From NCBI RefSeq assembly GCF_904846705.1, contig NZ_CAJHBS010000020.1:1-63959 (forward strand): DNA of 63,959 nucleotides, written 5' to 3'. This document shows positions 18,113 through 27,500 of the stretch, piece by piece. The notes under the pieces are model-generated. The model made no database searches and was not told where the DNA came from. It was given only the letters and a program-made list of their open reading frames with translations. The stretch comes from Psychrobacter sp. Pi2-52 (GTDB lineage: Bacteria > Pseudomonadota > Gammaproteobacteria > Pseudomonadales > Moraxellaceae). The translations under genes and the position numbers were made by a program. Within the stretch, counting starts at the first letter, position 1. Every line of letters starts with the position of its first letter.

Positions 18113-20053
18113 ATGGGTAAAGTAATTGGTATTGATTTAGGTACTACTAACTCGTGTGTAGCAGTAATGGAAGGTGACAAAGTTAAAGTCATCGAAAATG
18201 CTGAAGGTACGCGTACAACACCATCGATCGTCGCCTATAAAGATGACGAAACGCTTGTTGGTCAGTCAGCTAAGCGTCAAGCAGTAACTAATCCAAGCAA
18301 CACTTTGTTTGCGATCAAGCGTTTGATCGGTCGTCGTTTTGATGACAAAGTCGTGCAAAAAGACATTGGCATGGTTCCTTACAAAATTGCTAAAGCAGAC
18401 AACGGCGATGCGTGGGTAGAAATCAACGGTAAAAAGCTTGCGCCACCACAGGTTTCTGCTGAAATCTTGAAAAAAATGAAAAAAACAGCAGAAGACTATC
18501 TTGGTGAGAGCGTGACTGAAGCAGTTGTAACTGTACCTGCTTATTTCAATGACTCACAGCGTCAAGCAACTAAAGATGCGGGTAAAATTGCTGGTCTTGA
18601 TGTAAAACGTATCATCAATGAGCCAACTGCTGCTGCACTTGCTTATGGTATGGACAAGAAGCAAGGCGATAGCACTGTTGCTGTATATGACTTAGGTGGT
18701 GGTACTTTCGATATCTCAATCATTGAAATTGCAGACGTCGATGGCGAGCAACAGTTCGAAGTACTAGCAACCAACGGTGATACGTTCCTAGGTGGTGAAG
18801 ACTTTGACTCAGCATTGATTGATTTCTTAGTGGCTGAATTCAAAAAAGAGCAAGACGTTAACCTAAAAGGTGACTCTCTTGCGATGCAGCGTCTAAAAGA
18901 AGCGGCTGAAAAAGCGAAGATTGAGCTATCAAGTGCACAAAGCACTGAAGTGAACTTGCCTTATATTACTGCTGATAGCAGTGGTCCTAAGCATTTGGTT
19001 GTGACCATCAGTCGCTCAAAACTAGAGAGCTTAACGGAAGAGTTAGTACAGCGCACCATGGGCCCTTGTAAGATTGCCCTTGAAGATGCTGGCCTAAAAA
19101 TTGGCGATATCAACGATGTAATCTTGGTTGGTGGTCAGACTCGTATGCCACTAGTACAACAAAAAGTACAAGAGTTCTTTGGTCAAGAGCCACGTAAAGA
19201 CGTGAACCCTGATGAAGCTGTGGCAGCTGGTGCGGCAATCCAAGGCGCGGTATTGTCTGGTGATAAAACTGACGTATTGCTACTTGATGTAACGCCATTG
19301 ACCCTAGGTATCGAAACGATGGGCGGTGTTATGACGCCAGTTATCGAGAAAAACACCATGATTCCTACCAAGAAATCACAGGTATTCTCAACCGCTGAAG
19401 ACAACCAGCCAGCAGTAACGATTCAGGTATATCAAGGTGAGCGTAAAATCGCTAACCAAAACAAACTGCTTGGTCGTTTTGACTTGACGGATATCCCACC
19501 AGCACCACGTGGCTTACCACAAATCGAAGTGTCTTTTGACATCAACGCTGATGGTATCATGAACATCTCAGCAACTGATAAAGGTACTGGTAAAGCACAA
19601 AGTATCCAAATCAAAGCGGATTCTGGTCTGTCGGATGAAGAAGTCGAACAAATGGTTCGCGATGCAGAAGCCAATGCTGCTGAAGATGAGAAGTTCGCTA
19701 ACCTAGCGCAAGTTCGTAACGAAGCAGATGGTCGTATTCATGCCGTACAAAAAGCGCTGAAAGAAGCAGAAGATAAAGTCACTGATGAAGAAAAATCAAC
19801 AGTAGAATCTGCGATCACTGAGCTTGAAGCTGCAGCGAAAGAAGATGATCATGACGAAATCAAAGCTAAGCTTGAAGCTTTAGACAATGCATTCTTGCCA
19901 ATCAGCCAAAAAATCTACGCTGATAGCGGCGCTGGTGCAGAAGGTATGGATCCAAGCCAGTTCCAACAAGGTGCTGACGATGCTGGTAGCAACAAAGCTG
20001 ATGACGACGTCGTTGATGCTGAGTTCACTGAAGTAGACGAAGACAAAAAATAA
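18113..20053 (+). CDS. dnaK: Chaperone DnaK (Hsp70)
   Basis: DnaK binds exposed hydrophobic peptides in an ATP-dependent cycle with GrpE and DnaJ. The 646-residue product has the N-terminal ATPase ([31 protein letters not shown]; the [13 protein letters not shown] loop). The linker [15 protein letters not shown] and a substrate-binding domain follow, then a helical lid and an acidic disordered tail ending in [18 protein letters not shown] chose the ATG at 18113 because AGGAG stands nine bases upstream; the TTG six bases earlier is unlikely. The usual downstream dnaJ is missing; a strong terminator and the opposite-strand bioC follow. Confidence 0.98.
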   Translation: MGKVIGIDLGTTNSCVAVMEGDKVKVIENAEGTRTTPSIVAYKDDETLVGQSAKRQAVTNPSNTLFAIKRLIGRRFDDKVVQKDIGMVPYKIAKADNGDAWVEINGKKLAPPQVSAEILKKMKKTAEDYLGESVTEAVVTVPAYFNDSQRQATKDAGKIAGLDVKRIINEPTAAALAYGMDKKQGDSTVAVYDLGGGTFDISIIEIADVDGEQQFEVLATNGDTFLGGEDFDSALIDFLVAEFKKEQDVNLKGDSLAMQRLKEAAEKAKIELSSAQSTEVNLPYITADSSGPKHLVVTISRSKLESLTEELVQRTMGPCKIALEDAGLKIGDINDVILVGGQTRMPLVQQKVQEFFGQEPRKDVNPDEAVAAGAAIQGAVLSGDKTDVLLLDVTPLTLGIETMGGVMTPVIEKNTMIPTKKSQVFSTAEDNQPAVTIQVYQGERKIANQNKLLGRFDLTDIPPAPRGLPQIEVSFDINADGIMNISATDKGTGKAQSIQIKADSGLSDEEVEQMVRDAEANAAEDEKFANLAQVRNEADGRIHAVQKALKEAEDKVTDEEKSTVESAITELEAAAKEDDHDEIKAKLEALDNAFLPISQKIYADSGAGAEGMDPSQFQQGADDAGSNKADDDVVDAEFTEVDEDKK

Positions 20054-20076
20054 TACGGCTACTAACTAGTTAAATG

Positions 20077-20107
20077 AAAAAACGCATCCTTCGGGGTGCG
20101 TTTTTTT
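20077..20107. terminator. Terminator after dnaK
   Basis: A 13-bp stem with a TTCG tetraloop (20077-20089 with 20094-20106) is followed by a T run on the plus strand. The A run on its other side gives T's on the minus strand, so it may also serve the converging bioC. Confidence 0.85.
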
Positions 20108-20186
20108 ATGGCTGCTATTTCTAAATGTTGTTATGCCTATTAGCCACAGTTCTTACTAGCCACTATTTTTACTATCAGTTAATAAA

Positions 20187-21014
20187 TTAAGTTTTAAACG
20201 CACTCACTATGAGCACTTCATAGGTTAAATTAACCACGAGCTGTCCTATGTCATTCTTTTCTGAGAATTGCTGCCAATAGTCTGACTCAAATTGCTGTAG
20301 ACGAGATTTTGTCCATACAAAGGTTTGAGTATCTTCTGATTTAGCTTGAGTTTGATTGGTCGATACGCCGGTGAGTTTCATATGTTTTAAGATAGCGTAG
20401 GGGGTAGGAAATGGTAAATCAAAGCGCTGAATTGAGAGTTTGATATTCTCAAAGCCAGCACTGTCTAATGCCAATTGCCATTCATTAATATCTGGATAGT
20501 AAAGTCCTTGACCCGTGAGAGTTTTGATTTGTAAAAAGTTATTTGGCGTAAAAGTACTAAAGACTAGCTGGCCTCCAGATTGTAGATGCTGCGCTGATTG
20601 CGTGACGAAACTCAATGGATTATCAAACCACTGCACGGCATTGGCACTAACTATCAAGCTATGATTTTCTGCTAAATCTATCGTTTCAGCATCGCCGATA
20701 ATGATCTCAGCAGTCGGCAGTATTGATTGCAATGTAGCAGTCTGCTCACTACATAACTCATTAATGATCCAGTACTCGCTCTGTATATGCTCAGCGAGTA
20801 GGCGCGTCATTTGACCTGTGCCTGCACCCACTTCTAGCACACTACTTTGTTCGGTATTAGCAATACTGTCTAATAAGTACTGACAAACGATCTGCTGAAC
20901 ATTGGCATGCTGGTCATAGTCGCTTGCATTGGCAAAGTGGCGAGCGATGGTTTGTTTTCTAACACTGAGGTCATCAGCTGTGTCGAATGTTGTCATAGGC
21001 TTCATTATATCCAA
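20187..21014 (-). CDS. bioC: Malonyl-ACP O-methyltransferase BioC
   Basis: BioC methylates malonyl-ACP so that the fatty acid pathway can build pimeloyl-ACP for biotin. The 275-residue product is a class I SAM methyltransferase. It has motif I VLEVGAGTGQMTRLLA near residue 60, an acidic loop DAETIDL, SANAVQWFDNP, and the BioC-typical STFTPNNFLQIKTLTGQGL. It lies 53 bases after bioF on the same strand. The pair feeds the pathway: BioC starts the pimeloyl chain and BioF consumes pimeloyl-ACP. bioA, bioB, bioD and a pimeloyl-ACP esterase are not in the window. Starts at 21014, 21005 and 20996 are all possible. Confidence 0.87.
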   Translation of the reverse strand: MDIMKPMTTFDTADDLSVRKQTIARHFANASDYDQHANVQQIVCQYLLDSIANTEQSSVLEVGAGTGQMTRLLAEHIQSEYWIINELCSEQTATLQSILPTAEIIIGDAETIDLAENHSLIVSANAVQWFDNPLSFVTQSAQHLQSGGQLVFSTFTPNNFLQIKTLTGQGLYYPDINEWQLALDSAGFENIKLSIQRFDLPFPTPYAILKHMKLTGVSTNQTQAKSEDTQTFVWTKSRLQQFESDYWQQFSEKNDIGQLVVNLTYEVLIVSAFKT

Positions 21015-21067
21015 GTGCGCCAGTTATCTATCAATAGTAGAAGTAAATTCTTTGTCAAACGATAAAG

Positions 21068-22300
21068 TTACAACTGCTGTATCAGTCGCGCACAGTCTTC
21101 GTTAGTCAGTTTGGCATTCATAACTAAACGAATGCGAGCAGTGTTTGCGGGCACAGTAGGTGGCCTGATAGGTAGCGCGTAAAATCCAGCGGCTTGCAAC
21201 TGTTGTGCTTTGGCAAGCGTGCGTGCATTGTCGCCCAAGATATAAGGCACAATGGGTGAGTTGTAGCTAATATCTTGGACAGCTGAAGTTACGCGGTGTT
21301 GTGGGTCGATGGCCTGACTAAGCATTGTAGACAACTGTGCTAGATGCGCACGTTGGTCAGTTAAGGTTGGCATCTTTGCTAAAATAAATCGTGTCCATGC
21401 GTGATTGATAGGAGGAAGTGCAGTGCTAAAAATCAATGGACGCATGGCATTGATCAGCCATTGTTTGACGACCTCATCACACATTATATAAGCACCCATT
21501 GAAGCAAATGCCTTACCAAAGGTACCCACCAAATAGTCAATATCAGCCAAGGTATGCGTTTCTTCCGCCAATCCTAGACCTGTATCGCCAAGCACTCCAA
21601 TAGCATGTGCTTCATCGACATACAGCTCAATACGAGCATCTTTGGATTTTAATTGTACTAGTTCAGGCAAGTCAGCACGGTCACCATCCATACTAAATAT
21701 ACTCTCGGTGACAATAATGATGCGTTCAACCGTCTCGTCTGCTTGTTCAATAAACTTGGCCAAATGTTCGTAATCGTTGTGACGGTAACGTCGATAGGTA
21801 ACAAGTTTACTTTGGCTCAAGCGCATCCCATCGATAATGCTGGCATGTACTAGCTTGTCAGCCAGAATGAGTGTTTTGACTGGCAAAGTTGTTAATGCTG
21901 GCAAGATACCTAGGTTGGCGTGATAGCCACTATTTAAGACCAGCACCGACTTTGAATCGGCTAAACTCTGTTTTTCTATGGCGCTTTGATACCAATTTTG
22001 CAGTTCTTCTTCTAGGGCTTCTAACTGTATATCGTTGCCTGTCAGTAGGCGTGAGGAGGTGGCACTCATTTTAGGAGTGTGTGTAGTAGATAGCTGTCCC
22101 ACTTGAGTAAGAAACTCAGCTTGCATCTCGGTATCGCCGCCTAAACCCAGATAATCATTACTCGCAATATTAAGTAAAGCTTTACCTGCATTAACGACGT
22201 ATCGGCCATCGTGCTGCAGATCTGGTAATTGGCGGTACTGCTGCTTTGCTTTTAAGTCTGCAAGTGCAGTTTGTAAGCGCTCAGTGATAGAATTTTGCAT
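21068..22300 (-). CDS. bioF: 8-amino-7-oxononanoate synthase
   Basis: BioF condenses pimeloyl-ACP (or CoA) with L-alanine to 8-amino-7-oxononanoate, with PLP. The 410-residue product is a fold-type I alpha-oxoamine synthase: SNDYLGLGG near residue 45, NSGYHANLG, VDEAHAIGVLG with the cofactor aspartate, and GTFGKAFASMG with the PLP lysine near 265. The C-terminal RPPTVPANTARIRL is typical. It is the first gene of the leftward bioF-bioC pair. Confidence 0.94.
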   Translation of the reverse strand: MQNSITERLQTALADLKAKQQYRQLPDLQHDGRYVVNAGKALLNIASNDYLGLGGDTEMQAEFLTQVGQLSTTHTPKMSATSSRLLTGNDIQLEALEEELQNWYQSAIEKQSLADSKSVLVLNSGYHANLGILPALTTLPVKTLILADKLVHASIIDGMRLSQSKLVTYRRYRHNDYEHLAKFIEQADETVERIIIVTESIFSMDGDRADLPELVQLKSKDARIELYVDEAHAIGVLGDTGLGLAEETHTLADIDYLVGTFGKAFASMGAYIMCDEVVKQWLINAMRPLIFSTALPPINHAWTRFILAKMPTLTDQRAHLAQLSTMLSQAIDPQHRVTSAVQDISYNSPIVPYILGDNARTLAKAQQLQAAGFYALPIRPPTVPANTARIRLVMNAKLTNEDCARLIQQL

Positions 22301-22604
22301 TTTTTCTCTCTAATTATTGTTATATCAGCCATATTTAGCCGATTTATCTAGCAAGAAAACTGTGAAATGAGTACGGATTATTGCATAAACTGGGTGGATG
22401 TAACAAAAGGTTTCATATCTAGGCCTTTGTAACCCGAGCACTGACAAATGCTTTCAAATCTTAACTCTCATACCATTAAACACTGACAGAGTGTCTGAAA
22501 TAGTTTGTTACTATGTACCCATCGTTAGCAAACAAGGCGATACGGCCAAATGGTCAATACAACTAAATAACTTGTTTGTCCAAATTTACTTGAAGGAGCT
22601 AATA
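22301..22604. other. Divergent spacer between bioF and the first OMP gene
   Basis: These 304 bases must hold the bioF promoter and the promoter of the barrel gene at 22605. I see no BirA-type operator or strong hairpin. An in-frame upstream extension of the barrel gene from 22491 lies here but would bury the signal peptide, so I read it as non-coding. Confidence 0.3.
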
Positions 22605-23141
22605 ATGAAAACTCTACAAAAAACAATACTTGCACTAGCAACTGGTTCTTTACTTTCTGTAGGCGCACAAGCCGCTGTTAACTATGGCAATGGCTACACA
22701 GGTCAGCCATATGTTGCTGCTAAAGTTGGTCAGTTCGATCTAGATATCGATGGTGCAGATGATCCAACTGCATATGGTGTAACTGCTGGTTATAACTTTG
22801 ATCCTAATTTCGGTGTAGAAGCAGAATATGTAGGTTCAGATGATGCTGACTATAGAGGCGGTGACATCGATGCTAAAACATACGGCGCTTATGGTACTTA
22901 CCGTTATGCATTCCCAAATAGCGGCTTATACGCAAAAGGTAAGCTAGGTGTTGCAAAAACTGAAGTAGAAGCATCTAATACTACTTTAGGTTTATACGAC
23001 GGTTCAAAAGACGATACTAACCTTGCTGGCGGTGTAGGTCTTGGTTATGCAGTAAACTCTGACTTCAGTGTTGAAGCTGAATACGATATGCTAGGCGATG
23101 ATAGAGATCTTATGACTGTTGGCGCACAGCTAAAATTCTAA
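22605..23141 (+). CDS. Outer-membrane beta-barrel protein (OmpA/OmpW-like porin family)
   Basis: The 178-residue product has a signal peptide (MKTLQKTILALATGSLL, cleavage after GAQA). A small eight-strand barrel pattern follows: QPYVAAKVGQFDL, YGVTAGYNFDPNFGVEAEYVG, TYGAYGTYRYAFPNSGLYAKGKLGVAKTEV and a terminal AQLKF ending in Phe, as required for BAM insertion. It resembles the OMP_b-brl family. The ATG at 22605 follows AAGGAG. The next gene is a diverged tandem copy. Function is unknown; small barrels of this type are often adhesins or surface structural proteins. Confidence 0.85.
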   Translation: MKTLQKTILALATGSLLSVGAQAAVNYGNGYTGQPYVAAKVGQFDLDIDGADDPTAYGVTAGYNFDPNFGVEAEYVGSDDADYRGGDIDAKTYGAYGTYRYAFPNSGLYAKGKLGVAKTEVEASNTTLGLYDGSKDDTNLAGGVGLGYAVNSDFSVEAEYDMLGDDRDLMTVGAQLKF

Positions 23142-23180
23142 TGACTTAGAAAACAAGCTTTTAGCTAAACAGCTATAATA

Positions 23181-23214
23181 AAGAAACGATCACTTTAAGT
23201 GGTCGTTTCTTTTC
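23181..23214 (+). terminator. Terminator after first OMP gene
   Basis: An A/T-flanked stem (23181-23195 with 23197-23211, one G-T wobble, inner bases open as the loop) is followed by T's, about 40 bases after the stop. Its core is repeated after the second paralogue. Confidence 0.8.
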
Positions 23215-23238
23215 GTTTAAAACTTATAGAAACATATG

Positions 23239-23266
23239 TTTACTTTATCAAACATTTTGGTATGAT
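23239..23266 (+). promoter_or_regulatory. Candidate extended -10 promoter of second OMP gene
   Basis: TGGTATGAT at 23258-23266 is an extended -10 element. TTTACT at 23239-23244 is a weak -35 at 16 bases. It lies about 90 bases before the ATG at 23360 and after the previous gene's terminator, so the second copy probably has its own promoter. Confidence 0.35.
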
Positions 23267-23359
23267 ACCTCTACTACTAATAGCAAGTAGAAAATAGTTG
23301 AGTATCATTTGATATCAAACACATTATTTGTTTATTGAATCCACAGTTGAGAAAAGTAT

Positions 23360-23932
23360 ATGAAAAATCTACAAAAGGCTTTAATCGCAGTAATCGCTAG
23401 TTCAGTAATGACGATGAGCGCACAAGCAGCTGTTAATTATGCAGGCCAACCGTATGCTGGTGTTAAAGTTGGTCAATATAGCCCAGATGACGTAGATGAT
23501 GATGCAGTATCATACGGTGTTTACGGTGGCTACAAGTTTACTCCAAACCTTGGTGTTGAAGCTGAATATCTAACCACTGGTGATGCTGATGCCTTTAAAG
23601 ATGAGTCTGGAACTTCAGAATATAGCGCTGATGTTTACGGTTTATACGCTACTTATGACTATATGTTCCCCAATACCGCTTTGTATGCGAAGGGTCGTCT
23701 AGGCGTTGCTAAAAATAAAATTGATGTAGATGATTTTAATACTGATATCGATGAGGAAGATGAAAGTTTTAGCTATTCTGACACAGGTATATCTGGTGGT
23801 TTAGGACTCGGATACAACATTACCCCTATGGCAACTATGGAGGTTATGTACAACGTTTATCCTACTATTGACGCTGATGGCGATGATGTAGATGTAAATG
23901 GCTTTACATTAGGCGCACATTTCAAATTCTAG
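23360..23932 (+). CDS. Outer-membrane beta-barrel protein, tandem paralogue
   Basis: This 190-residue protein is homologous to its neighbour throughout. It has a signal peptide ending near SAQA, then AVNYAGQPYAGVKVGQY, YGVYGGYKFTPNLGVEAEYL, YGLYATYDYMFPNTALYAKGRLGVAK and the final GAHFKF with terminal Phe. It differs mainly in acidic loops (DVDDDAV, DEEDESF), which would be extracellular and could bind cations or vary antigenically. Both gene and terminator are duplicated, consistent with a local tandem duplication. Confidence 0.85.
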   Translation: MKNLQKALIAVIASSVMTMSAQAAVNYAGQPYAGVKVGQYSPDDVDDDAVSYGVYGGYKFTPNLGVEAEYLTTGDADAFKDESGTSEYSADVYGLYATYDYMFPNTALYAKGRLGVAKNKIDVDDFNTDIDEEDESFSYSDTGISGGLGLGYNITPMATMEVMYNVYPTIDADGDDVDVNGFTLGAHFKF

Positions 23933-23956
23933 TATAGATTTGAATTCAGTTAATAG

Positions 23957-23985
23957 AACGATCACTTCAAGTGGTCGTTTTTTTT
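23957..23985 (+). terminator. Terminator after second OMP gene
   Basis: The stem 23957-23967 with 23969-23979 is followed by six T's. Its core (GATCACTT, AAGTGGTCGTT) is nearly identical to the terminator of the upstream paralogue. Confidence 0.85.
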
Positions 23986-24100
23986 ACTTGAAATTTATGA
24001 TGAAGCTTTTAGGGTAATAATTTATAAGTAGCTCACCAATAATATATCATTACTGTTAAAGCGTTGTTATCCTTAAAAATGTGCTACATTAAAAACTGGA

Positions 24101-24622
24101 ATGATAAAGATAGGAATGGTGGCAAGGATGGAGATACTTTGGGTGATTGAACCTTGGCATTGGTTAGTATTAGGCTTCTTATTATTAATTGTTGAGATGT
24201 TTGTACCGACGTTTGCCAGTTTGTGGTTTGGCGCCGCTGCCATCATCGTTGCAGCGCTATCATGGCTGCTACCTATTTCTGTCTCTGTCCAGATTATCGT
24301 CTGGTTAGTGCTCTCTGCTGTGTTTTTGCTGGCTTGGTTTAAGTTTATCAAACCGTTGTCAGTAGATCGTACCAAAGCTGGGCTAGGCGGTAGTGTCATA
24401 GTCGGTGAGGTGGGGATGATTATCGTGTCACCGCAGCTAGATAAAGCTGGCACAGTTAGATTTAGTGTTCCTATCGTTGGTGCGGCTGAATGGATGTGCC
24501 GTACGAGAGGGGAGCAGGTGGCAATCGGCGATAGAGTGGTAGTGACGGATATCGTGGGTAACGAGCTGATTGTGAGCAGTACAAAAGCGCAGGCAGCGAT
24601 GCATAAAAGTATGCAGGTATAA
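24101..24622 (+). CDS. NfeD-family membrane protein (YbbJ-like)
   Basis: NfeD short-form proteins are membrane partners of SPFH/stomatin proteins and are usually encoded beside them, as here. The product has two or three membrane helices (about 15-75 and 85-95; LVLGFLLLIVEMFVPTFASLWFGAAA). A C-terminal OB-fold domain follows (GGSVIVGEVGMII, FSVPIVGAAEWMCR, GDRVVVTDIVGNELIV). The start is uncertain: ATG codons at 24101, 24116 and 24128 are in frame. It is 16 bases from qmcA. The pair matches the ybbJ-qmcA pair of E. coli. Confidence 0.88.
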   Translation: MIKIGMVARMEILWVIEPWHWLVLGFLLLIVEMFVPTFASLWFGAAAIIVAALSWLLPISVSVQIIVWLVLSAVFLLAWFKFIKPLSVDRTKAGLGGSVIVGEVGMIIVSPQLDKAGTVRFSVPIVGAAEWMCRTRGEQVAIGDRVVVTDIVGNELIVSSTKAQAAMHKSMQV

Positions 24623-24638
24623 TAATAAGGGATGAGTT

Positions 24639-25499
24639 ATGGAAAGCTTTAGTATTGTCATGGTGGTATTGATTGCACTGGTGGTATTCACCGTGTTTAA
24701 AGGCGTACGTATTGTACCGCAAGGTTATAAATGGGTAGTGCAGAGACTGGGCAAATATAGCCAAACGCTAGAGCCTGGACTCAACCTCATCATCCCTTAT
24801 GTAGATGATGTGGCTTATAAGGTAACGACCAAAGACATCGTACTTGATATTCCGTCACAAGAAGTCATTACTCGTGACAACGTCGTTATCATTGCAAACG
24901 CTGTCGCTTATATTAATATCGTGCGTCCTGATAAAGCGGTCTATGGTATTGAAGATTATGAATACGGTATCCGTAATCTGGTGCAAACATCGCTACGTTC
25001 GATCATTGGTGAGATGGATCTTGATAGCGCATTGTCTAGTCGCGACGAGATCAAAACCAAGCTAAAACATGCGATTTCAGAAGATATCGCAGATTGGGGT
25101 ATTACCCTTAAGACGGTAGAGATTCAAGATATTAATCCTTCGCAGACCATGCAAGCATCCATGGAAGAGCAAGCAGCGGCAGAGCGTTTACGCCGTGCAA
25201 CCGTGACCCGTGCTGATGGTCAAAAGCAAGCTGCTATCTTAGAAGCGGATGGTCGCTTGGAGGCTTCACGCCGTGATGCTGAAGCGCAGGTGGTACTAGC
25301 CAAAGGTTCTGAAGAATCGATTCGTTTGATTACTAGTGCGATGGGTGAGGAAGAGATGCCGATTGTATACTTACTTGGTGAGCAATATATCAAGGCGATA
25401 CGAGAGTTGGCTGAGTCCGATAACTCCAAAATGGTGGTACTACCAGCAGATATCTTAAGTACCGTAAAAGGTATGGTCGGTGATAAATTAAAAGTTTAA
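24639..25499 (+). CDS. qmcA: SPFH-domain membrane protein QmcA (paraslipin)
   Basis: QmcA belongs to the stomatin/prohibitin (SPFH) family, which forms large ring-like membrane microdomain scaffolds, in some species linked to FtsH protease. The 286-residue product has one N-terminal membrane helix (SIVMVVLIALVVFTVF). The SPFH domain follows (VPQGYKWVVQRLGKY, LEPGLNLIIPYVD, LDIPSQEVITRDNVVI), then a charged helix rich in Ala/Glu/Arg (EEQAAAERLRRATVTRADG) and a C-terminal assembly segment. The preceding nfeD gene encodes its usual partner. Confidence 0.9.
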   Translation: MESFSIVMVVLIALVVFTVFKGVRIVPQGYKWVVQRLGKYSQTLEPGLNLIIPYVDDVAYKVTTKDIVLDIPSQEVITRDNVVIIANAVAYINIVRPDKAVYGIEDYEYGIRNLVQTSLRSIIGEMDLDSALSSRDEIKTKLKHAISEDIADWGITLKTVEIQDINPSQTMQASMEEQAAAERLRRATVTRADGQKQAAILEADGRLEASRRDAEAQVVLAKGSEESIRLITSAMGEEEMPIVYLLGEQYIKAIRELAESDNSKMVVLPADILSTVKGMVGDKLKV

Positions 25500-25517
25500 A
25501 AAGTCACAGCAATAATA

Positions 25518-25545
25518 AAAAAAGACCTCGCTTGAGGTCTTTTTT
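25518..25545. terminator. Bidirectional terminator between qmcA and hemN
   Basis: A 12-bp perfect stem (25518-25529 with 25534-25545) has a GCTT loop and A/T runs on both flanks. It can stop qmcA transcription (plus) and hemN transcription (minus). Confidence 0.85.
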
Positions 25546-25576
25546 ATGTTTAATAATTGAGGAATGACTCGCTAAC

Positions 25577-27148
25577 TTAGATAACTTTCGAAAAGCGGTT
25601 TTGATGTTTCTTTTCTAAATATTCATCAAATACCATGGCGACGTTACGGCCAAGCAAGCGACCTCTAGGTAAGACGCGGATACCTGCTGCATCCATATCA
25701 ATCAGTCTATCGTCTTGCATAGCGCCCAACTGCTGAATCTCATTAATAAAATAGGTGATGGCATCGATACCAAATTTTTGATTCACATCTTTAAAATCGA
25801 GATAGTCATGACATAGTAGGTTCATGATGACGTACTCACGCAAGCGGTCTTTGATAGAGGTTTTTATATACTTTACCGCAGGCATGACAGTCGGATTGAT
25901 TTTAGCCATATCAATCTTGGCTTGATAGCTCTGTAGATCAGTATCGTTTTGCAACATATAGCGCGTATTGGCATTAGAAATTTGACTGATTGATGAGACA
26001 CCAAAACCTAATAAGTCACAATCTCCCATGATGGTGTAACCCTGAAAGTTACGATGTAATTTGCCTTCACGCTGTGCGACAGCCAATTCATCATCAGGTT
26101 TGGCAAAATGATCGATACCGATATATTGATAGCCAGCTTCGGTCAATGTGTTAACAGTACTGCCGAGCATCGTCAGTTTGGCAATTGGGCTAGGCAAATA
26201 TTCATCTTTTATCTGACGCTGGGCTTTAAATCGCTCAGGCAAATGCGCATAGTTAAAGACCGATAGGCGGTCTGGCGACATCTCGATGATACGATTTACG
26301 GTTTTGTCCAACGTATCAGGCGTTTGATGCGGCAAACCATAAATCAAATCAATATTAATAGAGCGAAAACCAAGCTCACGTGCTTCTGTTAGCACGCTTT
26401 CAATAAGCTCTGCTGAGTGCACACGATTAACGGCGATTTGCACCGTTTCATCCAAGTCCTGCACCCCTAAGCTAATACGGTTGAAACCGAGATTACGCAG
26501 TATCTTTAGAGTGTTTTCACTCAGCTCACGAGGGTCAATCTCAATAGAGTAGTCACCTTCATCTTCTGGCAAAAAATCAAACTGAGTCTGTAAAAACTCC
26601 CATAACTGCACCATCTCTTCGTCATGCAAAAACGTTGGCGTACCACCGCCCAAATGTAGTTGTTTGACCAATAGTTTGTCGCTGCCTTCTGGCGTAGATA
26701 ACAGGCGGCGCTTATGGGTAATTTCAGCGATTAAATACTGCAAGTAATCACCAGAATCGCTATTTTTTTTGGTAATAATCTTATTACAAGCACAGTAGTA
26801 GCAAAGGTGACGACAAAACGGAATATGAAAATATAAGGATAAGGGAGCACGCGCTTCACGGTTTTGCAGGATTTTCGTCTCAAGACCGATAGCTTCAAAG
26901 CTGTTTGTTTTAAAGTTATCTGGTATTGGCGCGAACTCTAGGGCAGTCGGATAAGAGGTATAACGTGGCCCTGAGCGATTGTACTTATTGATGATTGCCT
27001 CATCAAATGCTGGTAGCTGCTTGCTAGTAATGCTGCCGCGTGTACTGGCATAAGGGTTGTCAGGTTGCATAACAGGGCGCACAGTCGTGGGCGGCTCGTC
27101 CGCACGGTTGTAGGGCTGCTGAGTGTTCTGTTCTGAATAGTCTGTCAT
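25577..27148 (-). CDS. hemN: Oxygen-independent coproporphyrinogen III oxidase
   Basis: This radical SAM enzyme decarboxylates coproporphyrinogen III to protoporphyrinogen IX without oxygen, in haem synthesis. The 4Fe-4S motif CxxxCxxC plus the extra Cys is in FCRHLCYYCACNKI (about residue 110-120). SAM-binding glycine-rich LHLGGGTPTFL follows, then the HemN C-terminal domain. At 523 residues it exceeds E. coli HemN because of a polar N-terminal extension of about 50 residues (MTDYSEQNTQQPYNR). I looked for an FNR box (TTGAT-N4-ATCAA) upstream and did not find one, so oxygen control is not visible. Confidence 0.93.
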   Translation of the reverse strand: MTDYSEQNTQQPYNRADEPPTTVRPVMQPDNPYASTRGSITSKQLPAFDEAIINKYNRSGPRYTSYPTALEFAPIPDNFKTNSFEAIGLETKILQNREARAPLSLYFHIPFCRHLCYYCACNKIITKKNSDSGDYLQYLIAEITHKRRLLSTPEGSDKLLVKQLHLGGGTPTFLHDEEMVQLWEFLQTQFDFLPEDEGDYSIEIDPRELSENTLKILRNLGFNRISLGVQDLDETVQIAVNRVHSAELIESVLTEARELGFRSINIDLIYGLPHQTPDTLDKTVNRIIEMSPDRLSVFNYAHLPERFKAQRQIKDEYLPSPIAKLTMLGSTVNTLTEAGYQYIGIDHFAKPDDELAVAQREGKLHRNFQGYTIMGDCDLLGFGVSSISQISNANTRYMLQNDTDLQSYQAKIDMAKINPTVMPAVKYIKTSIKDRLREYVIMNLLCHDYLDFKDVNQKFGIDAITYFINEIQQLGAMQDDRLIDMDAAGIRVLPRGRLLGRNVAMVFDEYLEKKHQNRFSKVI

Positions 27149-27500
27149 GCGATATTCCTCGTTTTTACTCTAGATACTGCTGGTTTCTGGATTAACAATG
27201 ATTTCGGATTTGGTGTTTATTTTTCGCTTGTATAAATGATTAATAATAAGATTCGAATACATCATTGGCAGCAGTATGTATCGCTAAATGTATAATAGAT
27301 AGTATAACAAATCCTTGTTAGCAGTGGGGTGGTCGGTGAGTATTCTTAATTATTGAAGTAGAGCGTTATTTATACATAAAAAACCTCAGAACGACGCTGA
27401 GGTTTTGGTGATTCTCTCTACACCAGCAATAAAACACGACGTTTGCGCGTTGATAAATAATACTTTATTATCAATGACACTCTGTATTAGGAAGATGCTG
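27149..27500. other. Divergent spacer between hemN and comM, with hairpin
   Basis: These 352 bases separate divergent genes. They hold a perfect 10-bp stem with a 7-base loop (27380-27389 with 27397-27406). The hairpin is followed by T's on the minus strand and by TTTT on the plus strand. It lies about 95 bases before the comM start, so it could act as a leader attenuator for comM or end a short leftward transcript. The rest shows nothing recognisable. Confidence 0.4.
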
